A DNA stretch of 64,000 nt from Gammaproteobacteria bacterium. Lineage in GTDB: Bacteria > Pseudomonadota > Gammaproteobacteria > Pseudomonadales > Azotimanducaceae. Positions within the stretch are counted from its first letter, which is position 1; each line of letters opens with the position of its first letter. The notes under the pieces were generated by a model. It was not told the DNA's origin. It saw only the letters and a program-made list of their open reading frames with translations, and made no database searches. Made by a program: the position numbers and the translations under genes. The DNA lies in the NCBI GenBank assembly GCA_026708185.1, contig JAPOVK010000057.1, forward strand, positions 55,046 to 119,045, given 5' to 3'. Below are positions 31,383-41,276 of this stretch, piece by piece.

Positions 31383-34377
31383 TCTGCCGCTCTCCGTCGG
31401 GATCGTAGAACACCGGGTCGACCACCTCGGCTGCGAGCACGTTGCCGTTGTCGAGGGGGCAATGAACCGTTTCGCCCAGACGACCGCGACCGCCTTTCAG
31501 CATCGCGAGCGCTATTGATCGTTTGAGCGTGGCACTGTAGTAGCCCGACGTGACGAAACCACGCATGGGCACGCGTCCGGACCGCATGCGGTAGACGTCG
31601 GCGACAATCTGCGCGCCTTCCGGGATCACGGTGGCAGGTTCGACAGTGCGCAGGCCCACCAGCTGCAAACGGTCCGCGCGCTGGTAGTCGGCGAGCGCCA
31701 ACGACCGTTCGCCGACGAATCCGTGCCGCTTCCCGTGGCGCACCGCCCAGTCAAGGCCCATGTCGTGTGGCGTCATCGAGCCGTCCGTGTCCTGGCCGAC
31801 GATGATGTAACCTTTTTCGGCTCGCAGCACGTGCATGGTCTCGGTCCCATAGGGCGTGATTCCATCTGCCGAACCGGCCGCCATCAGCGCCTCCCACACG
31901 GCAACCGCCTGCCCGGCGGCCACGTTGACTTCGAAGGACAGCTCGCCGCTGAAGCTTATGCGCAAGACGCGCGCACGCACACCGGCCACGTGTCCTTCGC
32001 GACAGGCCATGAACGGGAACGCATCGGCCCCGAGGTCGATGTCCGAGCACACGCGCCCCAAGACCTCGCGGGCCTTCGGGCCGACCACGGCCATGGTCGC
32101 CCAATGGTCCGTTACCGAGGTGAGGTAGACGTCAAGGTCCGGCCACTCGGTCTGGCGCCACAGCTCAAGCCACGCGAGAACGGCCTCGGCGTTTCCCGTC
32201 GTCGTGTGCACCAAGTAGCGCTCGTCGTCGAGCCGGACCGTGACGCCGTCGTCGAAGATCATGCCGTCGTCCTTCAGCATCACCCCGTATCGACACCGGC
32301 CGACGCCGAGCCTGAGGAACCCGCCGGCGTAGATTCTGTCGAGGAACCGCGCGGCGTCCGGGCCCTGAACGTCGATCTTGCCGAGCGTCGATGCGTCCAT
32401 CATGGCCACACCGGTGCGGGCCACGATGCACTCTCTCGCCACTGCGGCGTCCATGTCCTCGCCGGGCTTGGGGTAGTAGCGTGGACGCTTCCACCGTCCA
32501 ACATCCTCCCAGACGGCGCCCTGGGCCTCGTGCCACACGTGCATGGGCGTATGACGTTCCGGGTCGAAGAGATCGCCGACGTCGCGGCCTGCGATGGCGC
32601 CAAACGTGGCGGGCGTGTAGGCGGGACGGAACATCGTCGTGCCCACCTCGCCGATCTCGCGGCCCAAGGCGCTGGCCAGGATGGCGATGCCGTTGACGTT
32701 GCCGAGCTTGCCCTGGTCCGTACCGAAACCCAGGGCGGTGTAGCGCTTGGCATGCTCGACGGACTCGTAGCCTTCACGCGCCGCCAGCTCGATGTCGGCC
32801 GCGGTGACATCGAGCTGCAGGTCCACGAACTGCGGTGGCGCCCGGCTCGTACGCCGGCTGTGAGGGATCACGAACAGCGCTTGCTGGGCGTCGAGCGGCG
32901 CTTCGTCCGTCGCGAGCGGTTCGGTCTCGTCGGTCGCGAAACCCGCCGCCCGAGCTGCCGACGCACCGGCAGCTGCGCCTTGCCCCAGGCACTCCGCCAC
33001 GGTCGCAGCCCCGGTGACGGCTCCCGCGCAGTGCAGGCCACGCCGCTGCCCGGCAACGAAGCCGACGGCCTCGTCGCTCCACACCGGGCGCGTGCCGGTC
33101 TGTGAACTCAAATGCACTGCCGGATTCCAGCCGCCGGAGCAGGCAATCAGATCACAGTTGATCCTGCGCGCAGTCGAGGTCAACGCGTCGCCCGCCGTGT
33201 TCAATGATGCCACGCGCGCGGCCCGCACGTGGGCGTGGCCCACGGCCTCGACCACCCCGTGACTTCGAAGCACGCGGATGCCCGCATCCCGCGCAGCTCT
33301 CGGCAGCGCTCCGCTGGGATCGGCCCTGCTGTCCGCCACGGCGACCACCTCGCGACCGGCCCGCTGCCAATCCAACGCGGTTCGATAACCAGCGTCGTTG
33401 GTCGTAGCCAGCACAAGCCGTTCGCCGGGCGCGACACCATAACGGTTCACGTAGCACGACACGGCCGACGCCAGCATGACCCCGGGGAGGTCGTTGTTCG
33501 CGAAAACGAGCGGACGTTCGATCGCGCCGGCCGCCAGCACGACCTCCTTGGCACGCACGCGATGCAGGCGCTCTCGTGCCGCGGCCCCGGACGTCGACGG
33601 CCCATGGTCGGCGCAACGCTCCAACACTGTCAGGAAGTTGTGGTCGTAGAGACCGACGACGGTGCTTCGGGGCAGCATGACGACGTCCTCGAACGTTCGC
33701 AATTCGCTCACGGCGTCGACCACCCATTCAGCAGCCGGTCGATTGTCGATGTGCAATGCCGAGGCCAGCAAACTGCCGCCGAACGCATCCTGCTCGTCGG
33801 CGACGACGACCCGGGCACCGGACCGCGCCGCCACCAAGGCCGCTGCCAACCCGGCTGCCCCGGCACCGACCACCATCACGTCGCAATGCCGGTTCAGCTT
33901 GTCGTAGCGGTCCGGATCCGCGCCTTGCGGCACCGTCCCCAGACCGGCGCCGCGACGCAGGACTTGCTCCCAGAACCGCCACAGAATGGGCGGGGCCATG
34001 AGCATCTTGTAGTAGAACCCTGCGGGCAGCACACGTCGTGCGGCATCGATCAGGCCGCGCAAGCCGTGCGCGGCGGAACTGGCGCCGACCAGGCCGTCGT
34101 AGAGTTCAACCTGCGTCGCGCGCTGATTGGGCAAGGCGTCGGCTCCGGTGCCGAGTTGCACGATGGCATTGGGCTCCTCGGCACCGCTGCCGACGACGCC
34201 GCGGGGCCGACCGAACTTGAAGCTGCGGGCAACCACATAGACGCCATTGGCGAGCAGAGCGGATGCGAGCGTGTCGCCGCGCAGACCCTGGTAGGTCCGA
34301 CCGTCGAACGTGAAGGAAATAGGCGACGTGCGGTCGACCCGGCCACCGACGGGCAACCGGCGCGGTTGACCTGTCAT
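31375..34377 (-). CDS. soxA: sarcosine oxidase, alpha subunit
   Basis: 1000 residues from ATG 34377, the usual length. N-terminal 2Fe-2S-ferredoxin-like domain without cluster (FTFDGRTYQGLRGDTLASAL), FAD/NAD domain (VMVVGAGAAGLAAALVAARS, EVVLAAGAIERPLVF), and a C-terminal GcvT-like domain (from about 600; VDVQGPDAARFLDRIY, GSMTPHDMGLDWAV) that takes the methylene group onto tetrahydrofolate. With SoxB it oxidises sarcosine to glycine, H2O2 and 5,10-methylene-THF. It overlaps soxD by 4 nt and soxG by 8 nt. Confidence 0.96.
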   Translation of the reverse strand: MTGQPRRLPVGGRVDRTSPISFTFDGRTYQGLRGDTLASALLANGVYVVARSFKFGRPRGVVGSGAEEPNAIVQLGTGADALPNQRATQVELYDGLVGASSAAHGLRGLIDAARRVLPAGFYYKMLMAPPILWRFWEQVLRRGAGLGTVPQGADPDRYDKLNRHCDVMVVGAGAAGLAAALVAARSGARVVVADEQDAFGGSLLASALHIDNRPAAEWVVDAVSELRTFEDVVMLPRSTVVGLYDHNFLTVLERCADHGPSTSGAAARERLHRVRAKEVVLAAGAIERPLVFANNDLPGVMLASAVSCYVNRYGVAPGERLVLATTNDAGYRTALDWQRAGREVVAVADSRADPSGALPRAARDAGIRVLRSHGVVEAVGHAHVRAARVASLNTAGDALTSTARRINCDLIACSGGWNPAVHLSSQTGTRPVWSDEAVGFVAGQRRGLHCAGAVTGAATVAECLGQGAAAGASAARAAGFATDETEPLATDEAPLDAQQALFVIPHSRRTSRAPPQFVDLQLDVTAADIELAAREGYESVEHAKRYTALGFGTDQGKLGNVNGIAILASALGREIGEVGTTMFRPAYTPATFGAIAGRDVGDLFDPERHTPMHVWHEAQGAVWEDVGRWKRPRYYPKPGEDMDAAVARECIVARTGVAMMDASTLGKIDVQGPDAARFLDRIYAGGFLRLGVGRCRYGVMLKDDGMIFDDGVTVRLDDERYLVHTTTGNAEAVLAWLELWRQTEWPDLDVYLTSVTDHWATMAVVGPKAREVLGRVCSDIDLGADAFPFMACREGHVAGVRARVLRISFSGELSFEVNVAAGQAVAVWEALMAAGSADGITPYGTETMHVLRAEKGYIIVGQDTDGSMTPHDMGLDWAVRHGKRHGFVGERSLALADYQRADRLQLVGLRTVEPATVIPEGAQIVADVYRMRSGRVPMRGFVTSGYYSATLKRSIALAMLKGGRGRLGETVHCPLDNGNVLAAEVVDPVFYDPDGERQNA

Positions 34378-34667
34378 GGTGGGGGTTTGCCTACGAGGGA
34401 TTCCCGCTCGCGCTCGCCGATCGGGTAGACGGCCAGAACGTCGTAGCTCACGGTATCGCGGACGACGTTGAAGTAGCGACGGCAGCCCGCGGTGTGCACC
34501 CACATCTCACAGTGCCGGCCTTGCGGGTTCGACCGGAAGTAGAGGTAGTCGGCCCACTCGGCATCGGAAACGTCGGTCGCCGGACGTTGAATGTGGGCCT
34601 CGCCGGCGTAGTCGAATTCCTCTTCGCTACGGGCTTCGAGGCAGTGTGGGCACTGCAACAGCAGCAT
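34374..34667 (-). CDS. soxD: sarcosine oxidase, delta subunit
   Basis: 97 residues from ATG 34667 (MLLLQCPHCLEARSEEEFDY). Zinc site formed by CPHC plus downstream His/Cys (GRHCEMWVHTAGCRRYF); RPATDVSDAEWADYLYFRSNPQG is family-typical. ATG 34679 is also possible. The C-terminus PIGERERESLVGKPPP overlies a sequence (34392-34425) that resembles a decayed palindromic repeat. Small subunit that binds Zn and contacts SoxA. Confidence 0.92.
   Translation of the reverse strand: MLLLQCPHCLEARSEEEFDYAGEAHIQRPATDVSDAEWADYLYFRSNPQGRHCEMWVHTAGCRRYFNVVRDTVSYDVLAVYPIGERERESLVGKPPP
34392..34425 (+). repeat. possible decayed palindromic repeat
   Basis: TACGAGGG followed by TTCCCGCTCGCGCTCGCCG matches the repeat family only in part: the first palindrome arm is shortened and the second altered. 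It encodes GERERESLVG at the SoxD C-terminus, similar to the repeat-encoded GEREG in other proteins. It could be chance in such G+C-rich DNA. Confidence 0.3.
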
Positions 34668-34773
34668 GTCGGCACACCGCATCGTGTCGTCGAACGAGTG
34701 TGGGCGAGACGCGGCGACGGGCGCAAGACCCGCGCACGATGTCGACAGCAGTTCCCTTAGGCACCGCGATCCG

Positions 34774-36024
34774 TCAGTGCGCGACGCCAGCGGCACCGTG
34801 TTCGTCAATCAGGGCGCCTCGCTCGAACCGCGACAGGGCGAACGGCGCCGCCAGCGGATGCGGCCGGTCGTGGGCGATGGTGTCCGCGAACACGTACCCC
34901 GACCCCGGCGTGGACTTGAAGCCGCCGGTCCCCCAGCCACAGTTGAAGTAAAGGCCGCCTACCGGCGTCTTCCCGATGATGGGGCAGGCATCGGGGCAAA
35001 TGTCGACGATGCCGCCCCATTGGCGGTTCATCCGTACACGGCTGAACGCGGGGAATAACTCGCAAACGGCCGCCAACGAGTGCTCGATGATGTGGAACGA
35101 CCCGCGCTGGCCGTAGCCTGTGTAGCCGTCCGCGCCGGCCCCGATGACCAGATCGCCCTTGTCCGCCTGGCTGATGTAGCAATGCACCGCGTTGGACATC
35201 ACCACCGTGTCCAGGCACGGCTTCAGAGGTTCCGAGACGAGCGCCTGCAGCGGCCGAGATTCGATGGGCAGGCGCAACCCGGCCATGGCCGCGAGCACCC
35301 CCGAGTGGCCGGCCACCACGCAAGCCACCTTGCGCGCCGCGATGAGTCCGCGGTCGGTTTCAACACCCGCGACGCGCCCATCTTCAACACGAATGCCGGT
35401 CACCGGCGTCTGTTGGATCAGGTCCACGCCGAGAGCATCCGCCGCGCGCGCATAGCCCCACGCCACCGCATCGTGTCGCGCGACGCCGCCGCGCGGCTGC
35501 CAAGAAGCGCCGAGTACGGGGTAACGGGCACTCGCGGAACAGTTCAAAAGGGGCACCCGCGCCTCGAGTTCAGCCGGACTCAGCACTTCGCCATCGATGC
35601 CGTTCAGCCGGTTGGCGTTGACTCGCCGCTCGATGTCGCGCATTTCCTGCAGGGTGTGGCCGAGATTGAGCACGCCGCGCGGGCTGAACATGACGTTGAA
35701 GTTGAGCTCGCGAGAGAGATCCGGCCACAGCTCGAGGGCGAAGTCATAGAGCCAAGCCGCCTCGTCGCGCAGGTAGTTGGAGCGCACGATGGTGGTGTTG
35801 CGGCCCGTGTTGCCGCCACCCAGCCAGCCCTTCTCCACGACCGCGACGTCGCTGATCCCGTGCACCTTGGCGAGATAGTAGGCGGTCGCCAGACCGTGGC
35901 CGCCGCCACCGACGATCACCACGTCGTAGGACGACCTCGGTTCGGCGTCGCGCCATGCCCGAGGCCAATCCTCGTGGTGGTGCAACGCGTGCTTCAGGAG
36001 ACCGAATAGGGAGTATCTCTCCAC
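34774..36024 (-). CDS. soxB: sarcosine oxidase, beta subunit
   Basis: 416 residues, FAD plus covalent FMN subunit where sarcosine is oxidised. N-terminus [20 protein letters not shown] is characteristic. FAD motif [38 protein letters not shown]; the region [20 protein letters not shown] includes the conserved His expected to hold FMN; C-terminal [20 protein letters not shown]. First gene of the soxB-D-A-G operon, 106 nt before soxD. A 145-nt divergent region separates it from the BCCT carrier. Confidence 0.95.
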   Translation of the reverse strand: MERYSLFGLLKHALHHHEDWPRAWRDAEPRSSYDVVIVGGGGHGLATAYYLAKVHGISDVAVVEKGWLGGGNTGRNTTIVRSNYLRDEAAWLYDFALELWPDLSRELNFNVMFSPRGVLNLGHTLQEMRDIERRVNANRLNGIDGEVLSPAELEARVPLLNCSASARYPVLGASWQPRGGVARHDAVAWGYARAADALGVDLIQQTPVTGIRVEDGRVAGVETDRGLIAARKVACVVAGHSGVLAAMAGLRLPIESRPLQALVSEPLKPCLDTVVMSNAVHCYISQADKGDLVIGAGADGYTGYGQRGSFHIIEHSLAAVCELFPAFSRVRMNRQWGGIVDICPDACPIIGKTPVGGLYFNCGWGTGGFKSTPGSGYVFADTIAHDRPHPLAAPFALSRFERGALIDEHGAAGVAH

Positions 36025-36169
36025 TTGACGAACCTGTTTTGCGCCCAGTGTGTCTGAACCCGGGCGCCGCCGGCAAGGCCGTTGACCCCGTATCCCACGG
36101 CTGCCAGACGCGTACGTCCGGCACCCGATCTGTTACGCTCGATCCATCTGGAGCCGCACGGGAGGAGGC

Positions 36170-37720
36170 TTGGCTACAGGAGAGCAGCCGCTCGGTGCTA
36201 CCGCCTTTCGCGCCGTTCGCGATACCCGCGAGGTGACCCTGGACCGGCCCGTCTTCCTGATCAGTCTCGCCTGCGTCGTCGGTGCCGCCGTGCCGATGAT
36301 CCTCTACCCCGCAGCCGCCGGCGCGTTGGTCGACGCGGTCTATGCATGGATCGCGAGCACGCTCGGCCTCCTGTACCACTGGGCAACCATCTTCGCGACG
36401 GTTTTCCTCGCCTGGCTGGCTTTCAGCCGGCACGGCAAGCGCGTACTCGGCGATGGATCCAAACCGGAATACGGCACCGTGAGTTGGGTGGGGATGCTGT
36501 TCTGCGCCGGCATCGGCTCGGGACTCCTCTACTGGTCAACGGCGGAGTGGGCCTCGTACATGGACCAGCCGCCGTTCGGGGTCGCGCCGGGCAGCCCCGA
36601 GGCGCAGGAGTGGGCCGCCACCTACGGCATCTTCCACTGGGGACTGTCGGCGTGGTGCCTGTACTGCTTGCCCACCGTCGCGATCGCCTGGCCCTACTAC
36701 CGCTACCGGCTGCCTTATCTGCGCCTGTCGGGGGCGCTCACCGGACTGTTCGGTCGAGACTTCTCCAGCCGGCCCTGGGGACGCCTGGTCGACCTGCTGT
36801 TCATCATCGCCTTGATCGGCGGCACCGGCACCTCGCTTGGCCTCGCGACACCGATGCTCGGGGCGGTCGCCGGGCGGCTCTTCGGGATCGAGGCGTCGTT
36901 CGCGCTCACCCTCGTCATTGCCGGCGTGTGCGTGGCGCTCTTCGCGGTCAGCGTCTATCTCGGCCTGGAACGCGGCATTCGCCGTCTGTCTAACCTGAAT
37001 CTCGCGCTTGCCGGCGTATTCCTCGTCTGGGTCCTGGTGACCGGTCCGGCGATCTTCGCGCTGGAACTGGGCACATCCGCGATCGGATTGATGCTGCAGG
37101 AGTTCCTGCGCATGAACACCTGGACCGACCCGATCCTGGAGACAGGCTTCACCGAGGACTGGACGGTCTTCTACTGGGCGTGGTGGATTGCCTACGGGCC
37201 GTTCATGGGCCTGTTCGTGACCAAGATCTCCCGTGGGCGGACGCTGCGCGCCGTGATCTTCGGGATGATCGGCTTCGGGTCCCTCGGCTGTGCGGTGTTC
37301 TATGTGATCTGGGGCAACAGCGTCATGTGGATGGACCTCAACCAGGGCATCGGTTTCCTGGAATTCGTCCGCAACGGCGAGACCGCACAGGCGATCGCCA
37401 TGGCGGTCGGCAGCCTCGCCGGCCAGCCCGTGCCACTCGCTATCTTCCTGGTGCTCGGTCTCGTTTTCGTGGCGACCACGTACGATTCAGCGTCGTACGC
37501 CATCGCCGCGTCGGCGACGCGCAACCTCACGCCCGGCACGCACCCGTCGCGGTCCCATCGCGTATTCTGGGCATTCGCGCTCGCGCTGCTGCCGATCGCG
37601 CTCGTCGTGATCGGCACCTTGAACGCCGCCCGATCCGCGACGCTCGTGGTTTCCCTACCGCTACTGGCCGTTGGCGCGCTCATGGTCGTGTCGTTGCTGC
37701 GCGCCCTGCGCACCGCCTGA
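36170..37720 (+). CDS. BCCT-family betaine/carnitine/choline transporter
   Basis: 516 residues, about 12 membrane helices. TTG 36170 is chosen because GGAGGAGG lies directly upstream. Family signatures: GVMLFCAGIGSGLLYWSTAEW-like segment (WVGMLFCAGIGSGLLYW), YGIFHWGLSAWCLYCLPTVA, and FYWAWWIAYGPFMGLFVTKI, where the aromatic residues form the trimethylammonium box. Probably imports glycine betaine or a related compound with Na+ or H+. The N-terminus is short with no long osmosensory C-tail, which suggests nutrient uptake over osmotic activation. Divergent from soxB. Confidence 0.93.
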   Translation: MATGEQPLGATAFRAVRDTREVTLDRPVFLISLACVVGAAVPMILYPAAAGALVDAVYAWIASTLGLLYHWATIFATVFLAWLAFSRHGKRVLGDGSKPEYGTVSWVGMLFCAGIGSGLLYWSTAEWASYMDQPPFGVAPGSPEAQEWAATYGIFHWGLSAWCLYCLPTVAIAWPYYRYRLPYLRLSGALTGLFGRDFSSRPWGRLVDLLFIIALIGGTGTSLGLATPMLGAVAGRLFGIEASFALTLVIAGVCVALFAVSVYLGLERGIRRLSNLNLALAGVFLVWVLVTGPAIFALELGTSAIGLMLQEFLRMNTWTDPILETGFTEDWTVFYWAWWIAYGPFMGLFVTKISRGRTLRAVIFGMIGFGSLGCAVFYVIWGNSVMWMDLNQGIGFLEFVRNGETAQAIAMAVGSLAGQPVPLAIFLVLGLVFVATTYDSASYAIAASATRNLTPGTHPSRSHRVFWAFALALLPIALVVIGTLNAARSATLVVSLPLLAVGALMVVSLLRALRTA

Positions 37721-37732
37721 TACTCTGCCGCG

Positions 37733-38842
37733 GTGGATCGTCGTGGGACGCGACGCCATGCCAACAACCGACCGCCGAGACCAAGCGCGTCACGCGCCGC
37801 GCCGTCACGCGACGAGGTGACGCTCACGGCCGTCAGCCTGTTCGCGGGCGCCGGTGGCATGGACGTCGGCATCGGCCAAGCCGGTTTCCGCACGCTGTGC
37901 GCCATCGAAGCCGACGCATACTGCGGCGCCACGTTGCGGCGCAACGAACCGCGCAAAGTGGTCTGGCAGGCCGACGTCGGCGTCATCGAGCCGGCGCGCG
38001 CCATGGCCGCCCTGGGACTGAACAGCGGCGATCTCGCACTGCTGGGCTGTGGGCCGCCGACACGAGCGCTCGGGAGCAACGATGCTGCGCCCGAGCAAGC
38101 CATGCTCGAGGTGGTGCGCTTCGCACGGGTCTTCCAGCCGCGCGCGGTCTTCATCGAACAGCCGCCTGGGTTCCTGCCGATGCGCACGTCCGCGGGTAGC
38201 CACCTGCTGGAAGCCTTGCGCGCAGATCTGGCCAAACTCGGGTACGAGACGCACGCGGACATGCTCGATGCGAGCGTGCACGGCATCGCCCAACGCCGGC
38301 GGCGAACCGTCGTCGTCGCCGTACCGAAGGGCAAACCGTTCGGGCTGGCCACCCTCACCACGGGACAGCCACCGCCGACCGTCGGCGACGTCTTGGAAGA
38401 CCTCCCAGCGCCGACACGGCCCGGCGACGCCATCACCTTGCCGAACCATGTCGACACCACGCCGGCGCGCGCCCGGGAACGGATCGGCTACGTGCCCGAA
38501 GGTCTCTGGCTCGCCAAGTCCCCCGACGTGCCGGCCGAGATCCTCGGGCGCCTGACGCGCAAGGACACCACCAAGTTCCGTCGGCTCAGCAGGTCCGCCC
38601 CGGCCCCGACCCTGCACGCCGACGAGGCGCTGTTCCACCCGGTCGCGGATCGTTACATCACGCCGCGCGAGGCGGCTCGCTTGCAGGGCTTTCCCGATCA
38701 GTACGTGTTCGAGGGGCCGATACTCGGCCGCACCGGTCGCGTGAAGCCGGTCGACCAGTATCGGCAGGTGGCGACCGCGGTTTCGCCGCCATTGGCGCGG
38801 TCCGTGGCGCGGGATCTGCGACGCATCGTCACGGCCCGATAA
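37733..38842 (+). CDS. C5-cytosine methyltransferase-like protein lacking the catalytic Cys
   Basis: 369 residues from GTG 37733; GTG 37817 (VTLTAVSLFAGAGG) would give 341 and fits the family start better, but neither has a strong RBS. Motif I is SLFAGAGGMDVGIGQAGF. Motif IV, normally GGPPCQ, reads GCGPPTRALG: the nucleophile Cys is Thr (T110). Motif VI ENV is EQP (142-144). Motif VIII QRRRR and IX/X (ITPREAARLQGFPD, VATAVSPPLARSVARDL) are kept, so SAM and DNA binding look intact while methyl transfer by the standard mechanism is not expected. No restriction enzyme gene is adjacent. Confidence 0.85.
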   Translation: MDRRGTRRHANNRPPRPSASRAAPSRDEVTLTAVSLFAGAGGMDVGIGQAGFRTLCAIEADAYCGATLRRNEPRKVVWQADVGVIEPARAMAALGLNSGDLALLGCGPPTRALGSNDAAPEQAMLEVVRFARVFQPRAVFIEQPPGFLPMRTSAGSHLLEALRADLAKLGYETHADMLDASVHGIAQRRRRTVVVAVPKGKPFGLATLTTGQPPPTVGDVLEDLPAPTRPGDAITLPNHVDTTPARARERIGYVPEGLWLAKSPDVPAEILGRLTRKDTTKFRRLSRSAPAPTLHADEALFHPVADRYITPREAARLQGFPDQYVFEGPILGRTGRVKPVDQYRQVATAVSPPLARSVARDLRRIVTAR

Positions 38843-38929
38843 GGACCTAAGCGTTCGGCGGTGCGAGCCGGACGAACTTTTCCGCATCTCGCGTCACTAT
38901 GTAGGCAAACGCCGGAAAGGAGCTTCGCC

Positions 38930-39682
38930 ATGGCGGATCCGACCACCCAGACGCCCCCGGGATGGTACGTCGCAGGCAGTGTCCGCACGGCCTATGTGGC
39001 CGGCGTGGACCCAAACGTCGCAATCGGGGGCACGCCGAGCGGCTATCTGAAGTCGACCCAGCGGAGAGTTGACGGCTTCGGCACGCTGATGCAGGACATC
39101 GCCCCCGACAACTACGCCGGTGGCCGCATCAGGGTCTCCTGCCACCTCAAAACGTCTAACGTGAGTGCCTGGGCCGGACTGTGGGTGCGCGTCGACCGCG
39201 GGCGGGGCGAGTCGCCGATCGCCTTCGACAACATGGAGGATCGCGGGATCAAAGGGACGACCGACTGGACCGAATGCGTCGTCGTGCTCGACGTCGCCGA
39301 ACGCGCAAGCAACATCGCATTCGGTGTGCTCTTGAGCGGCACGGGGACGGTTTGGATCGGCCAGATGCGGTTCGAGTCGGTCGACTCAAGCGTGCCGGTG
39401 ACCAGTCCGCCCGCCTATCGGGAAGCGCCGCGAAACCTCGATTTCGCCGAACAGCCGATTCCTCGCCAGCCCGTCCAGGCACCCGAGCCGGCGGGCCATG
39501 AACGCAGGGCGGTCAGCGAGATGCTCAAGGCGGTTGTCGGGAAACGGCGCCACAGCGAGCTGCGTTGCTCGTTCTGCCACAAGTCGGCGGATGACGTGAA
39601 GAAGCTCATCGCCGGCCGACACGTGCATATCTGCGACGAATGCGTCGAGTTGTGCGTGGACATCCTAGCCGAGAGTCCCTAG
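38930..39682 (+). CDS. beta-sandwich domain fused to a ClpX-type C4 zinc finger
   Basis: 250 residues from ATG 38930, with AAGGAG 7 nt upstream. N-terminal part (about 10-160) is a predicted beta-sandwich: [75 protein letters not shown]; similar segments are attached to transcription regulators or occur alone. The C-terminal 45 residues ([19 protein letters not shown] then [14 protein letters not shown]) are the ClpX N-terminal zinc-binding domain, normally a ClpX dimerisation and adaptor/substrate-docking module. No AAA domain follows. Expressed upstream of an ECF sigma gene (33-nt gap). Confidence 0.82.
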   Translation: MADPTTQTPPGWYVAGSVRTAYVAGVDPNVAIGGTPSGYLKSTQRRVDGFGTLMQDIAPDNYAGGRIRVSCHLKTSNVSAWAGLWVRVDRGRGESPIAFDNMEDRGIKGTTDWTECVVVLDVAERASNIAFGVLLSGTGTVWIGQMRFESVDSSVPVTSPPAYREAPRNLDFAEQPIPRQPVQAPEPAGHERRAVSEMLKAVVGKRRHSELRCSFCHKSADDVKKLIAGRHVHICDECVELCVDILAESP

Positions 39683-39715
39683 GACGAGTGCGCCGCAAAG
39701 GCACAGGCCCACCCC

Positions 39716-40282
39716 ATGGGACGGTTGCGCGATTCATGCGATGCCGACGATGAACTGCTGGTGGACCGATTCCTCGGTGGCGACCGCTCCGCCTTCGATG
39801 CCCTGGTGCGTCGCTACCAGGATCCGGTCCTCCGGTTCGTCGCCTGGTCGATCGGGGGCGACGAAGCCGAGGATGCCGCCCAGGACGTCTTCGTCGAGAT
39901 GTATCGATCGCTGGCCACCTGGCGGCGCCAATCGTCCTTCCGCACCTGGCTCTACGGCGTTGCACGGAACGTCTGCCGACGTCATGTGCGACGCCATGCG
40001 GCACGCGGGCACGTTACCGGAGGGGTCGACGTGGACGACCTTCCCGGCCCGAGCGACCCGTCCCTTCGCGCTGCCGAGAGCGATGCCAATGCCTTGTTGC
40101 TCGCGGCGATCGCCCGTCTTCCGCCGGACCAGCGCGTGACCCTCATGCTGCGCGCATGGGAAGGCCTGGCTTACCACGAGATCGCCGCGGCAACGGATGT
40201 GCCTGTGGGCACGGTACGGTCACGGCTGCACACCGCCCGGCGAACACTCGCCGCGGCCATTTCAGCGAGGGACGATGAGTAG
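39716..40282 (+). CDS. ECF sigma-70 family sigma factor
   Basis: 188 residues. Region 2 (DALVRRYQDPVLRFVAWSIGGDEAEDAAQDVFVEMYRSLATWR) and region 4 (ARLPPDQRVTLMLRAWEGL, IPVGTVRSRLHTARRTL-like). It is coupled to the downstream anti-sigma gene by an 8-nt overlap, the normal arrangement for a sigma kept inactive at the membrane or in the cytosol until a signal. Its regulon is not visible; the neighbours (zinc-finger fusion upstream, permease downstream) are candidates. Confidence 0.94.
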   Translation: MGRLRDSCDADDELLVDRFLGGDRSAFDALVRRYQDPVLRFVAWSIGGDEAEDAAQDVFVEMYRSLATWRRQSSFRTWLYGVARNVCRRHVRRHAARGHVTGGVDVDDLPGPSDPSLRAAESDANALLLAAIARLPPDQRVTLMLRAWEGLAYHEIAAATDVPVGTVRSRLHTARRTLAAAISARDDE

Positions 40283-40616
40283 CTCAATGGATTGCCAGCA
40301 GGTCGCGCGACGGCTCGACGAGTACGCCTGCGACGAGTTGGACGCCCCGGAACGTGCCGACGTAGACCGGCACCTGCACGGTTGTGCGGGTTGCAGGGGC
40401 GCGTTGCGGGACCTGCGCGCGCTCGATGCGCGCATTCGGGCCCTACCCGCAATGACGGCCCCGGTCGACTTCCTCGCGCAAGTCCATGCGAACCTGCCGA
40501 ACGAGCGCCTCGGGCTAGACCAGGGGTCGACGGCCCCCACCGCGTCGCTTAGCGGCCAGGCAACCACCGACGAGACCAACCCAGCGCCCGAGCACTTCGA
40601 CCGGATCGCCGCCTGA
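40275..40616 (+). CDS. zinc-finger anti-sigma factor
   Basis: 113 residues from ATG 40275 (second ATG 40287). N-terminal zf-HC2 domain: DCQQVARRLDEYACDEL then HLHGCAGCRGALRDL, with the H-x3-C-x2-C zinc signature of anti-sigma factors. The C-terminal half (about 60-113) is Ser/Thr/Pro-rich with no membrane helix, so it is a soluble regulator and could be redox-sensitive. Overlaps the ECF sigma stop. Confidence 0.9.
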   Translation: MSSSMDCQQVARRLDEYACDELDAPERADVDRHLHGCAGCRGALRDLRALDARIRALPAMTAPVDFLAQVHANLPNERLGLDQGSTAPTASLSGQATTDETNPAPEHFDRIAA

Positions 40617-40652
40617 CGTGCGGATGTCCCGACGACGATTGCAGGAGTGACC

Positions 40653-41276
40653 GTGGCCAAGAGAACGAGACGGCGGAAACGCATCGTCACGGATGACCTG
40701 ACGTTGCGGGCTTTCCGGGACCGAGACGTAGATGCCTTCGTGCTTGGATTGGAGCGCCAGTCAGCTCCAGTCGATTGGTTCGACTGGTTCGCCAACATCG
40801 ACGCTGTTGGCAAGCGCGACCGCAGGCTGAGCCGCAAGCGCCTCTTCAGGGACCTGGTCAAGGCCCAGGAAGGCGCAACGATCTACGCGAACCCCGGGCT
40901 CCGGTTCCAGATCTCCAGCCGTGAGCATCCGAAATGGATGGGCTACGTCTCCATCTACGACGCCCGCTGGAACGTCCACAGCGCCGCAGTGGACTACTAC
41001 CTGCTCAACCAGTACTGGGGCCAAGGCACTGCGGCGCGAGCCGTCACGGCGGCATTGTCCTGCTGCTGGTCGGACCTGGGTCTCCATCGGGTCGAGGCGA
41101 CCGTGGAGGAGATCAATGCGCGGAGCGTGCGCTTTACCGAACGTCTAGGGCTGGTATACGAAGGCACGCGCCGGCACGGCACCCACATCGACAGGCGATG
41201 GCGGGACTTGCGCGTCTACTCGGCGCTGGCAACGGACGACCTCGTCCCCGAACGACACAGTCCACAAGGTGCGTAG
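40653..41276 (+). CDS. GNAT acetyltransferase (RimJ/RimL-like)
   Basis: 207 residues from GTG 40653, with AGGAG 5 nt upstream; an earlier GTG at 40647 overlaps that site. Acetyl-CoA-binding features: VDYYLLNQYWGQGTAARAV, ALSCCWSDLGLHRVEATV, NARSVRFTERLGLVYEG, WRDLRVYS. Family knowledge suggests N-acetylation of an amine or protein N-terminus; substrate unknown. Its stop overlaps the start of the large permease by 8 nt. Confidence 0.88.
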   Translation: MAKRTRRRKRIVTDDLTLRAFRDRDVDAFVLGLERQSAPVDWFDWFANIDAVGKRDRRLSRKRLFRDLVKAQEGATIYANPGLRFQISSREHPKWMGYVSIYDARWNVHSAAVDYYLLNQYWGQGTAARAVTAALSCCWSDLGLHRVEATVEEINARSVRFTERLGLVYEGTRRHGTHIDRRWRDLRVYSALATDDLVPERHSPQGA

